Shown one piece after another: positions 35,398 to 43,133 of a stretch of DNA of 64,000 bases. Every line of letters begins with the position of its first letter. Position 1 is the stretch's first letter. Position numbers and translations under genes: made by a program. This DNA is from an uncultured Bacteroidales bacterium (GTDB taxonomy: Bacteria > Bacteroidota > Bacteroidia > Bacteroidales > CAIXZF01): positions 32,106 through 96,105 of the forward strand of contig CAIXZF010000006.1 in NCBI GenBank assembly GCA_903923925.1, in the 5' to 3' direction. The notes beneath the pieces are model-generated. The model was not told where the DNA came from and made no database searches. It saw nothing but the letters and a program-made list of their open reading frames with translations.

Positions 35398-36323
35398 AAC
35401 GGATTATCAAAAATACATTTACCTCAATTTTAAAGCAGGCTTTACCTCCTGCTTTAAAAACCACCAGATGGCTGCTAAGCCTGATGATACCGATTTCATT
35501 GGGTGTTACCTTGTTGGATTATTCAGGCATCCTGAGTAAAATGGCTGCCTTGTTAAATCCATTATTCGTTTTCATTGGACTATCCGGGCAATGTGCTTTT
35601 GTATTCCTCACAAGCATCTTCCTTAATATTTATTCAGCAATTGCAGTAATTTCAACTTTACCATTGTCGATCAGGGAAATTACAATCCTGGCAATGATGT
35701 GCCTTATTTCGCATAATATGATAGTTGAAGTTCTCATCATGCAAAAGACAGGCTCAAATCCATGGAAAATGGTGACTTTGAGACTGGGGAGCAGCATTCT
35801 GATGGCATTAATCCTGAATTACTTTCTGCCCGCCGCGAAAATATCAGGCAGTATTCTTAACGCATCTGAAATTCACATAAAAACATTTTATCAAATCATG
35901 ACAGCCTGGGCGGTAATGATTTTTTGGCTTTCAGTTAAGGTAGCAGGATTTGTAAGCTTACTTATGTTTATCCAGAAATGGCTGGAGGTCTCCGGAATTA
36001 TGGAATGGTTATCCCGAATTCTTTCGCCTGTTTTATTCCTGATGGGATTACCTAAAAATTCAGCCTTTCTGTGGATAGTAGCGAATGTACTTGGCCTTGG
36101 ATATAGTGCTGCAATAATGATCGACTATCATGAACAGAAAAAAATATCAAAAGAAGAAAACAACATTCTAAACCACCATATTGCTGTAAATCATTCATTA
36201 CTGGAAGATACACTTCTGTTTGTTGCCATTGGTGTTTCTGGTTTCTGGATTACAGTCCCCAGAGTTTTACTTGCTGTATTAATCGTTTGGATCTACCGGC
36301 TTTACAGATATATTTTAGCATAG
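35394..36323 (+). CDS. Nucleoside-recognition (Gate) domain membrane protein
   Basis: A multi-helix membrane protein with two Gate-type (nucleoside recognition) halves, related to SpmA/SpmB and FeoB gate segments. The first ATG is at 35484 (279 residues), but the frame is open upstream and reads KRIIKN ... QALPPALKTTRWLLSLM, the expected beginning of this family, back to 35394. No ATG, GTG or TTG occurs there; the codon in the Met position is ATA, overlapping the previous gene's TAA as ATAA. Either a rare start codon is used, or a mutation has cost the gene its first 30 residues. Substrate unknown despite the family name. Confidence 0.72.
   Translation: MKRIIKNTFTSILKQALPPALKTTRWLLSLMIPISLGVTLLDYSGILSKMAALLNPLFVFIGLSGQCAFVFLTSIFLNIYSAIAVISTLPLSIREITILAMMCLISHNMIVEVLIMQKTGSNPWKMVTLRLGSSILMALILNYFLPAAKISGSILNASEIHIKTFYQIMTAWAVMIFWLSVKVAGFVSLLMFIQKWLEVSGIMEWLSRILSPVLFLMGLPKNSAFLWIVANVLGLGYSAAIMIDYHEQKKISKEENNILNHHIAVNHSLLEDTLLFVAIGVSGFWITVPRVLLAVLIVWIYRLYRYILA
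35428..35459 (+). promoter_or_regulatory. Perfect 12-bp hairpin at the 5' end of the Gate-domain gene
   Basis: TTTTAAAGCAGG (35428-35439) pairs fully with CCTGCTTTAAAA (35448-35459) around an 8-nt loop. It lies 30 bp after the LamG stop and 24 bp before the ATG at 35484. It can be a terminator for the upstream gene or a translational hairpin, and is unusual in also falling inside the apparent coding extension. Confidence 0.65.
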
Positions 36324-36408
36324 CAAATAGTTATATAAAACTTTGGTCAGGTTTTAATTCCGTCGATTATTTACCTGCCACTTAAATCATCAAACCAAGT
36401 TTCATTGA

Positions 36409-36473
36409 TCTCCTCCGGAGAAAAAAAACGTATTGGTTTCCAAATTTCTATTGTCATGAATCTCCTGAAGGAG
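36409..36473 (+). repeat. Paired mini-hairpin repeat, unit 3
   Basis: TCTCC-TCC-GGAGA at 36409-36421 and CTCCT-GA-AGGAG at 36462-36473, start spacing 52 nt. TTCTATTG at 36446-36453 is 7 nt before the second hairpin, as in the two units near 4.9 kb. It sits in the 293-bp gap before the CotH operon; nothing else is recognised in that gap. Confidence 0.78.
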
Positions 36474-36616
36474 TAGGAAACGGTATTCCTGGCTTAGCAC
36501 GCAAGGATGCAATGTAAATAGAAAAACTATTTGCCTCAAATTATGTCTCTCTGTCTTTAAATTTCTTAAATTGCAAGAGAATTCAAGCATTTGAAGCTAT
36601 CTAAAATCAATCCAAA

Positions 36617-39160
36617 ATGAATCCTCGAATACTATTCCTCGCGCTGTTGATAAGTGTTTTCTTCACAGGTCTTTCTTCTCAGGTTAAATGCCAGGTTGTT
36701 GTTAATGAATACTCCTGCTCTAACTTGTCGCAGTATCTTGATAATTATGCGAAATATGAAGACTGGTTTGAATTATATAATTCTGGCAGTGCAACTGTTA
36801 ATCTCGCAGGTTACTATCTGAGTGATGACTCTGTTTCGAATATGAAATGGCTGATACCCAATGGCGTTCAGATCACCTCGCATGGTTTTCTGAGATTCTG
36901 GGCGTCGGGAAGGGATGAAGTTTCCGGATCTGATTTACACACAAATTTTAAACTTACCCAAACAAAGAGCACTAAAGAATTTATAGTATTGTCGAATCCC
37001 TCTGGTGTTTTTGTTGATTATATCAAACTAACAAGAAAAACACAACTTGGACATAGTTTTGGACGTACTCAGAATGGACTTTCTCTCTGGAGTTTATTCA
37101 CTACACCAACTCCCAATGCTTCAAATAATACTTCAACCCCTTATTTTGCATATGCTGATAAACCTAACGCAAGCATGCCTGCAGGCTATTATTCAGGATC
37201 TGTTGCTGTTGCTTTAGTTACAACAGAAAACAATGCTGATATTCATTACACAACTGATGGTACTGTACCAACAATCTATTCGCCCATTTATACTGTACCA
37301 CTAACTTTTACAACAACAACAGTTCTGAAATCGAGAACTTATAGCACTGATCCTGAAATACTTCCAAGTTTTGTGCAATTTGAAACCTATTTTATTAATG
37401 TTTCGCATACAACTGTAGTTGTTTCAATTTCAGGAACCGATGTTAATACACTTGCAAACGGGAACAGTTCATTGGAACCTCATGGAACCTTCGAGTATTT
37501 CGATCTCAACCATGTAAGAACAGCCAAAACGTATGGTGAATTCGACAGGCATGGACAGGATTCCTGGGCCAACAGTCAGAGGAGTCTCGATTTTATTTCA
37601 CGCGATGAGATGGGATATAATCACAGTATTGCACAACAGATGTTTAACTGGACCGCAAGAGACCAATTTCAAAGGGTTATTTTAAGGGCAGCAGGCGACG
37701 ATAATTACCCGGCCGACCACCATGCGGCCAATCTGGGAAGTGCCCACCTGCGTGATGCTTACTTTCATAGTTTAGCAGACATAGGCGGTATGGACCTCGA
37801 TGTACGCAGATCAGAAAAATGTGTAGTTTACCTGAACGGACAATACTGGGGTGTTTATGATATCCGCGAAAGACCTGACGATCATGATTATACTGAGTAT
37901 TATTATGGGCAGGACAAATACCATATTCAGTATAATTTACTATGGGGAAGCACATGGGCCGAATACGGAGGACAACAATCTTTGGATGACTGGCATAATT
38001 TCTACGACTGGATTATGGCACATAATATGGCTAACCAGACAGATTTTGATTACGTTACCCAGAGACTTGACTGGGTAAGTCTGGCTGATTATGTTATTTC
38101 CAATTCGCTATCAGTTTGTTCCGACTGGCTTAACTGGAATGTTGGATGGTGGCGTGGCATTGACAGTACTGGCGGCCACTTGCGTTGGGGATATATCCTT
38201 TGGGATAATGATGCCACATGGGGGCATTATATTAATTATACCGGCATACCAAATACTACTCCATCCGCCCTACCCTGCGCACCCGAAGGCCTCACCGGCT
38301 CTTCTGATCCCGAGGGGCATATTGTTTTGCTGAACAGATTAAGGCAGAATCCGGGATTCAACCAATTTTATATTTCCAGGCAGATTGATTTATGGAATAC
38401 TGTTTTCAGTCTTAACAATATGATTTCTCAACTTGACAGCACTGTGGCAATTATCGATCCTGAAATGACAATGCATGCTGCCCGTTGGAACGGCACTTAT
38501 ACTGAATGGAAACAGAATGTTCAAACCCTCAGAAACTATATAATCCAAAGAAATACGAACCTTGTTAGTGGTTTTATTAATTGTTATTCGCTCAATGGCC
38601 CCTATCAGGTTGTTGTGAAGACAGACCCTCCTAACACTGGTACCGTGATGCTAAACTCATTGGCATTGCTAAACTATCCCTGGACTGGCACATATTTCGG
38701 GGGAGTAGCAACCAAACTCAGAGCAATCGCAAACCCAGGATATACATTTGATCATTGGTCGTCAAACAACCAGGTATTTGCACCCGGAAGTAATGACGAC
38801 AGCGTAAGTTTCAGTTTAAGCAGTAATGATACAATTATTGCTCATTTTGCAGTTTCTTCCGCTATTCCTGAATTTCCAAAAAAACAATCAGGGCCAGTGA
38901 TTTCTGTGAATCCGAGTTTTGTCGGCAATTCGACTGTTATAGAGTATTTATTGCCAAATGATGCTCCGGTAAAAATGGAATTACTGAGCACAACCGGCAC
39001 TAAAGTGCTATTAGTTCAGGAGCAGCAGAACATGCTTCAGGGCAAGCACAGCAAATTTTTGGATCTTGGGGCAACTAACTTAAGTTCAGGTGTCTATCTC
39101 CTTGAATTTACATCCGGGAGTTTCAGGAAAACAGTTAAGCTGGTTTATGCTCCACATTAG
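36617..39160 (+). CDS. CotH-kinase family protein with lamin-tail domain and T9SS signal
   Basis: An 847-residue exported protein. After the signal peptide (to about 26) comes a lamin-tail domain (about 27-130, NEYSCSN ... DWFELYNSGSATVNLAGYYLSDD). A chitobiase/hexosaminidase C-terminal-like domain follows (about 175-255, HYTTDGTVPT). The CotH domain covers about 345-640, with VVYLNGQYWGVYDIRERPDDHD and the metal-site LWDNDATWG near 527. An InlB-like repeat (GYTFDHWSSN) and a T9SS sorting tail end it. CotH proteins are atypical protein kinases in spore formers. The Bacteroidota version is extracellular, and its substrate is unknown. It leads a four-gene run with a lipoprotein, a VTC-domain protein and DUF2490. 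Confidence 0.88.
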   Translation: MNPRILFLALLISVFFTGLSSQVKCQVVVNEYSCSNLSQYLDNYAKYEDWFELYNSGSATVNLAGYYLSDDSVSNMKWLIPNGVQITSHGFLRFWASGRDEVSGSDLHTNFKLTQTKSTKEFIVLSNPSGVFVDYIKLTRKTQLGHSFGRTQNGLSLWSLFTTPTPNASNNTSTPYFAYADKPNASMPAGYYSGSVAVALVTTENNADIHYTTDGTVPTIYSPIYTVPLTFTTTTVLKSRTYSTDPEILPSFVQFETYFINVSHTTVVVSISGTDVNTLANGNSSLEPHGTFEYFDLNHVRTAKTYGEFDRHGQDSWANSQRSLDFISRDEMGYNHSIAQQMFNWTARDQFQRVILRAAGDDNYPADHHAANLGSAHLRDAYFHSLADIGGMDLDVRRSEKCVVYLNGQYWGVYDIRERPDDHDYTEYYYGQDKYHIQYNLLWGSTWAEYGGQQSLDDWHNFYDWIMAHNMANQTDFDYVTQRLDWVSLADYVISNSLSVCSDWLNWNVGWWRGIDSTGGHLRWGYILWDNDATWGHYINYTGIPNTTPSALPCAPEGLTGSSDPEGHIVLLNRLRQNPGFNQFYISRQIDLWNTVFSLNNMISQLDSTVAIIDPEMTMHAARWNGTYTEWKQNVQTLRNYIIQRNTNLVSGFINCYSLNGPYQVVVKTDPPNTGTVMLNSLALLNYPWTGTYFGGVATKLRAIANPGYTFDHWSSNNQVFAPGSNDDSVSFSLSSNDTIIAHFAVSSAIPEFPKKQSGPVISVNPSFVGNSTVIEYLLPNDAPVKMELLSTTGTKVLLVQEQQNMLQGKHSKFLDLGATNLSSGVYLLEFTSGSFRKTVKLVYAPH

Positions 39161-39196
39161 AATTGTTACAAACAGAAATAAAAAATCTCAACTAAA

Positions 39197-39595
39197 ATGA
39201 AACGGATATTAAGCATTATTTTCCTTCCAATTCTTCTTGTATTATTTACTCTTTCCTGCCAGAAGGAAGCAGGCGAAGGCGGCGATTCTTCAATTCACGG
39301 ATATGTTCATGTAACGGATTATAATGCTTCATTTAACTATATACAAGGAGAATATGACGGCGTTGATCTGGATGTATATATTATCTATGGTGATGATATC
39401 TCCTATGGCAATAAAACAAAATCAGGACCTGACGGGAAATTTGAATTCAAATATTTAAGAAAAGGTTCTTACAAAATTTATACATATTCGCAAGACTCTA
39501 CGCTCTCGGGAATAGCAGTAGTATCAAAAGATATAGAAATAACGGAGAAGAAAGAAAGCGTTGATGCCGGCACATTCGAAATCAAGGTAAATTAA
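39197..39595 (+). CDS. Small lipoprotein with carboxypeptidase-regulatory-like fold
   Basis: A 132-residue lipoprotein (LVLFTLSC, lipid Cys at residue 21) with a short acidic Gly-rich linker. One beta-sandwich domain of the carboxypeptidase-regulatory/SdrD-B-like kind follows: IHGYVHVTDYN ... YGNKTKSGPDGKFEFKYLRKGSYKIYTYSQDS. This fold usually acts as a structural or binding module. It lies 36 bp after the CotH gene and 28 bp before the VTC gene, so it is almost surely co-transcribed and probably tethers or presents the complex at the membrane. That role is inference. No enzyme motif is present. Confidence 0.78.
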   Translation: MKRILSIIFLPILLVLFTLSCQKEAGEGGDSSIHGYVHVTDYNASFNYIQGEYDGVDLDVYIIYGDDISYGNKTKSGPDGKFEFKYLRKGSYKIYTYSQDSTLSGIAVVSKDIEITEKKESVDAGTFEIKVN

Positions 39596-39623
39596 ACCTG
39601 AAACCAAAGCTATTCTGAAAGAC

Positions 39624-40385
39624 TTGAACAAAATACTTGACTTATTTAGTGCCATCACCTTAGATAAGATGGACAATGTTAAGCTGATGAACAGGCAGGA
39701 CATTAAATACGCCTTTCACAAAAACAAATTAGCCGGTTTACTTAATGAGGTTACCGAAGATTATTTTGTATTGGAAGTTCTGGGAGGCAGGAGCATGGAA
39801 TACGAATCTGTTTACTACGACACTCCGGATTTCCATTTTTACACTTCACATCATAACGGAAAACTCAACAGGCTTAAAGTAAGAATGCGCAGATATGTAA
39901 AATCAGATGATTGTTACCTGGAAATTAAATTTAAAACAAATAAATACAAGACAATAAAAAAACGACGAAAAATTCAATCGCTGACAACTCCCCTGGAAAC
40001 CGACACAATAAATTATCTGAAAAAGCTTTCAGGATATAACTATAATGATCTGGAGAACAAACTATTAACAACTTACACCCGTACTACACTAGTTAGTAAA
40101 ACTAAACGGGAGCGGGTTACAATTGATACGAATCTGGCTTACACCAGAAATGGGATCACTAAAGAGTTTCCTTTTCTTGCCATTGCAGAAATAAAGCAGG
40201 AAAAAGTGGACAGTTCTCCATTCCGCGACCTAATGAAAAAGGCTCAGCTACAACCAGGCGGCATCAGCAAATACTGTTTTGGAATTATCAGCATGTACGA
40301 CAATGTTAAAAAGAACAATTTCAAAGAGAAAATTTCCCTTATTAACAAAATAAAATCTGAGACACTGATCGGTAATGAGTACTAA
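39624..40385 (+). CDS. VTC-domain (polyphosphate polymerase-like) protein
   Basis: A 253-residue cytosolic protein of the VTC/CYTH-like superfamily. In yeast VTC4 this tunnel domain makes polyphosphate from ATP. Conserved basic residues lining the tunnel are visible: MNRQDIKYAF near 22, YESVYYDTPDFHFY near 60, LNRLKVRMRRY near 80, LEIKFKTNKYKTIKKRR near 98, and a Glu in FLAIAEIKQEK near 190. The start is TTG at 39624; the next ATG is at codon 16, inside conserved sequence, so TTG is preferred. VTC proteins sit beside CotH genes in many bacteria, usually with DUF4956, which is absent here. Activity is inferred. Confidence 0.85.
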   Translation: MNKILDLFSAITLDKMDNVKLMNRQDIKYAFHKNKLAGLLNEVTEDYFVLEVLGGRSMEYESVYYDTPDFHFYTSHHNGKLNRLKVRMRRYVKSDDCYLEIKFKTNKYKTIKKRRKIQSLTTPLETDTINYLKKLSGYNYNDLENKLLTTYTRTTLVSKTKRERVTIDTNLAYTRNGITKEFPFLAIAEIKQEKVDSSPFRDLMKKAQLQPGGISKYCFGIISMYDNVKKNNFKEKISLINKIKSETLIGNEY

Positions 40386-40391
40386 AACAAA

Positions 40392-41099
40392 GTGTCACAA
40401 AAAAAACAATTATCTTCAATGTATAGTAAATTTCTGAAATACTACTGCCTGATGTTAATCTCCCTTCTATTTTCAATTCAAGGCTATTGCCAGGTGAATG
40501 ATGCCGGATTGTGGATGAATGTTGGTCTCGAAAAGCAGCTCAACAAAAAAATCTCCCTCCTGCTTTCACAGGAGTTACGAATGAATGAAAACATCAGCGA
40601 AGCCGGTACCGTTTTTACCGAGCTGGGCGGACAATACAAAATCATCAAAAATCTTTCGTTTTCAGCGAGTTACAGGTTCATCATGAAACGTAATCTAGAT
40701 GATAGTTACAGCAAGCGGCACAGATACATGCTCGACTTAGCCTACAAATACAAATTCCATAAATTTAACTTTAGTGTTCGTGAGCGTTTTCAGAATCAAT
40801 ATTCTGATATTTATTCGAGTAGTGCTGGAGCAGTACCGGCAACTTACCTCAGGAATAAACTAAGCCTGAAATACGGAATCCGGAAACGTATTGACGCTTA
40901 CCTTTCCGGCGAATTTTTCTACCAGTTAAATAATCCTGATGGCAATGAGTTAGACAATGAGCGATTTACAGCAGGCATGAGCTACAAACTCAACAGAGCA
41001 AGCGATTTTGATGTCTTTTATATGATCAACAAGGAATTAAATGTAAAAGATCCATGGACCAGTTACATTATAGGTATAGGATACAATTATTCTTTCTGA
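40392..41099 (+). CDS. DUF2490 outer-membrane beta-barrel protein
   Basis: A 235-residue protein of the DUF2490 family. The signal peptide (LMLISLLFSIQGYC) is followed by amphipathic beta strands of a predicted small outer-membrane barrel (LWMNVGLEKQLNKKISLLLSQELRM, LSFSASYRFIMKR) ending in YIIGIGYNYSF with the C-terminal Phe recognised by the BAM machinery. The frame starts at GTG 40392; an ATG at 40419 gives a more usual signal peptide. It is only 6 bp after the VTC gene and closes the CotH operon. Function unknown; possibly the outer-membrane partner of the CotH system. Confidence 0.82.
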   Translation: MSQKKQLSSMYSKFLKYYCLMLISLLFSIQGYCQVNDAGLWMNVGLEKQLNKKISLLLSQELRMNENISEAGTVFTELGGQYKIIKNLSFSASYRFIMKRNLDDSYSKRHRYMLDLAYKYKFHKFNFSVRERFQNQYSDIYSSSAGAVPATYLRNKLSLKYGIRKRIDAYLSGEFFYQLNNPDGNELDNERFTAGMSYKLNRASDFDVFYMINKELNVKDPWTSYIIGIGYNYSF

Positions 41100-41145
41100 A
41101 CAGGAACGGGGCTGTAATAGCCTATTCTGCGGACCTTTCAGAAAG
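41092..41145 (+). terminator. Inverted repeat at the end of the CotH operon
   Basis: CTTTCTGAA (41092-41100) and TTCAGAAAG (41137-41145) are perfect complements; the loop contains a small GGCT-GTAAT-AGCC hairpin. The first arm overlaps the DUF2490 stop. No long T run follows, so the terminator call is moderate. Confidence 0.5.
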
Positions 41146-41155
41146 CAATATCTGA

Positions 41156-41314
41156 TTAAAGTTTTTCCGGCTTGCACAAATATTTTTCGTCTCGGCTTGC
41201 TCTTGCACATTTGCGGCAGAAATGCGTTGGTGAGTTTAAGATTTTCCGCAAATCTGCAGCATATTCTTTAATGTCTTCCTTCTTCCAATTGCAAAGCGTT
41301 TCTTTTTTTGGCAT
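41156..41314 (-). CDS. 52-residue cysteine-containing small protein
   Basis: A short reading frame on the minus strand, convergent with DUF2490 and downstream of the anti-sigma gene. It reads MPKKETLCNWKKEDIKEY near the start and FCRKCARASRDEKYLCKPEKL at the end. Four cysteines, with a CxxC pair and a later C-x-PxxL, suggest a small zinc-binding or Fe-S protein. The ending CKPEKL after a KC(G/A)R motif is a pattern I recall from conserved small hypothetical proteins of anaerobes. There is no obvious ribosome site. The motif, not length, supports it as a gene. Function unknown. Confidence 0.6.
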   Translation of the reverse strand: MPKKETLCNWKKEDIKEYAADLRKILNSPTHFCRKCARASRDEKYLCKPEKL

Positions 41315-41368
41315 TTTATTTTTACTTGAAGAGGGATACCATAATCCCGGAATTTAGCTGGGTGAAAT

Positions 41369-42445
41369 TTATTTTTGACTGAACTTTATTGGCATTGTGA
41401 ACTTAACTCCAACGGGTTTACCAGCCTGCTTCCCCGGGATCCAGTTTGGCATTTTTCTAACAACTCTGATTGCTTCTTCATCACAACCACTTCCAATACC
41501 TTTCAACACTTTAATATCGCTTATTTTTCCGGTACTTTCAACGAGAAAGCTAACATACACAGTTCCGGAAATTCCCTTTTCTTTAGCAGATTGAGGGAAT
41601 ATTGTATTCCCCTGCAAAAATTTAAGCCGCGAAGCCTCCCCTCCCGGAAAAGACGGCATTTCTTCAACAGAAGTATAGATTGTCTGATTATTAGATTCTA
41701 TGGCGTCTTCGTCACTTCTCCGCATACTTCTTTTGTTTGCAGATACAGCAACTTTAGTTGCTGAAGGTTCAACCTGTGTTTCCTTTTTAGCAGCAATAGC
41801 AGCATTTTCGTTACTATTCTCTTTTATCTCAGCAGAATTTGTGATAGTAGTCGGGGTTGTGACAGAAGCAGTAGCTTCCTGCTTAGATTCTCCTTCTGCA
41901 GTTTTCTTTTCGGGACCAGGTTTTGCAGAAACAGTATTATATGGTTCAGATTCGCCATTTGCCTTAGTTGGATTACCCACTGGAGGAGCAGAAAGATTTG
42001 ATGAATTTTCTGATTTCTGATTAGGCTGCCTATTGTCTGCCAATGCCAGATCATCATTGTTTTTTCCTGAATAATGATGGGAATATGTGTAATAGATTCC
42101 AAAAAATACTATTACAGCAGCTGCGATAGACAGCCAGGTAAGCATTACCGTATTGATTTTGTTTTTTTTCTCAGCATTTTGTGCAGGCCTGTTTTTATTA
42201 ATCAGAACATCTATCTGATTAAGTAAATCATCATGTGTTTCCTTCAGTTCATCTGCTGAAAAGCTTTCAAGGAAGATAGTGTGTCCATTAATTGCTTCGC
42301 TGCAAAAGGAGCAATTTGCGATATGATTATCGGATATTTGATGGTCAACCGGGTTTAACTGTCCTGAACAATATTCCCGAAGACCTTCTGCGGTAAGGCA
42401 ACCCGAAGCCAGGAACAAAGCACTATTATGACCTGTTGTTTCCAT
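41369..42445 (-). CDS. Anti-sigma-like zinc-finger / TonB C-terminal fusion protein
   Basis: A 358-residue single-pass membrane protein. The N-terminal zinc-finger-like segment has H-x3-C-x2-C (NHIANCSFC, about residues 40-48), typical of ECF anti-sigma factors. One TM helix lies near 103-123 (VMLTWLSIAAAVIVFFGIYY), followed by a Thr/Ser/Glu-rich periplasmic linker (about 130-260) and a TonB C-terminal domain (about 262-358: SVEEMPSFPGGE, FPQSAKEKGISGTVYVSFLV, GCDEEAIRVVRKMPNW). It overlaps the sigma gene by 20 bp. The design would sense an outer-membrane or TonB-linked state and control the sigma factor. This is inference; the domains are seen. Confidence 0.85.
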   Translation of the reverse strand: METTGHNSALFLASGCLTAEGLREYCSGQLNPVDHQISDNHIANCSFCSEAINGHTIFLESFSADELKETHDDLLNQIDVLINKNRPAQNAEKKNKINTVMLTWLSIAAAVIVFFGIYYTYSHHYSGKNNDDLALADNRQPNQKSENSSNLSAPPVGNPTKANGESEPYNTVSAKPGPEKKTAEGESKQEATASVTTPTTITNSAEIKENSNENAAIAAKKETQVEPSATKVAVSANKRSMRRSDEDAIESNNQTIYTSVEEMPSFPGGEASRLKFLQGNTIFPQSAKEKGISGTVYVSFLVESTGKISDIKVLKGIGSGCDEEAIRVVRKMPNWIPGKQAGKPVGVKFTMPIKFSQK

Positions 42446-43040
42446 TTTCGAGAATTATTTTAAGATTCCTTTTTCCGTTTTGAATGAAACTTTTAACCTG
42501 ATTGCTGTCATATCCGGTTTTATCTGCAATCTCTTTGTAAGAGAGGCCTTCAAGAAAGAACAACTGAATGCATGTTTTCTGTTCATCCGTAAGGGAACTA
42601 AGCGCATTATGTAATTTTTCTGTTTGTATTTCTTGTGGGTCATCATTTACAAGATGCAGAATATTCTCCGATTCCATAATATCATTTCGGGAATCTTCAA
42701 AGTTTTCTGCAATAACTTTTTCTTCTGTCTTTTGCTGCCTTAAATACATCAGGCAATGATTCCTTGAAACTACAAAGAGCCAGTTTTTAAATTTCGTTAT
42801 TGGTTTGGCAGGATGTCTGAAAATAAAATCTTCGAAAATCTGCATACAGGCATCTTTTGCCAGTTCAGAATCCTTTAGGTAATTCATGCATACACCAAAA
42901 ACCAGATGACTGTACCTTTTGTACAACTCACCAAGAGCATCCATATTTTCGGCATCAATAAAGAGCTTGAACAATGCCTCATCCGTCATGGAAGGAATTG
43001 GCAGTTCACCTTTAGAATAAAATTTCCTAAGAAAGCTCAT
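42426..43040 (-). CDS. ECF-type RNA polymerase sigma factor
   Basis: A sigma-70 family protein of about 204 residues from the chosen start. Region 2 is LGELYKRYSHLVFGVCMNYLKDSELAKDACMQIF with FKNWLFVVSRNHCLMYLRQQK; region 4 is LTDEQKTCIQLFFLEGLSYKEIADKTGYDSNQVKSFIQNGKRNL. The frame is open to an ATG at 43115, but the one at 43040 (MSFLRKFYSK) looks like the normal family start and has a TATCTTTG -7 box 17-24 bp upstream. Its partner anti-sigma/TonB gene overlaps its end. It is divergent from the VIT-vWA-TonB gene, which may be its target; no target promoter was identified. Confidence 0.88.
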   Translation of the reverse strand: MSFLRKFYSKGELPIPSMTDEALFKLFIDAENMDALGELYKRYSHLVFGVCMNYLKDSELAKDACMQIFEDFIFRHPAKPITKFKNWLFVVSRNHCLMYLRQQKTEEKVIAENFEDSRNDIMESENILHLVNDDPQEIQTEKLHNALSSLTDEQKTCIQLFFLEGLSYKEIADKTGYDSNQVKSFIQNGKRNLKIILENGNNRS

Positions 43041-43056
43041 AGTAGATTTAAGGCTG

Positions 43057-43064
43057 CAAAGATA
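43057..43064 (-). promoter_or_regulatory. -7 box of the ECF sigma gene
   Basis: TATCTTTG on the minus strand (TAnnTTTG), giving a leader of about 10 nt before the ATG at 43040. No clear -33 TTG at the usual spacing, which could reflect use of the ECF factor itself. Confidence 0.5.
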
Positions 43065-43133
43065 ATGAGGAATAAGTTGGATTAAAGGTTTTATGGAATT
43101 TTCATTTATCTGCATCTTTAATTAAAAAAAACC

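Noticed and set aside
43041..43115. Longer start for the ECF sigma factor
   Set aside because: The extra residues are not sigma-like and a -7 box lies inside the extension.
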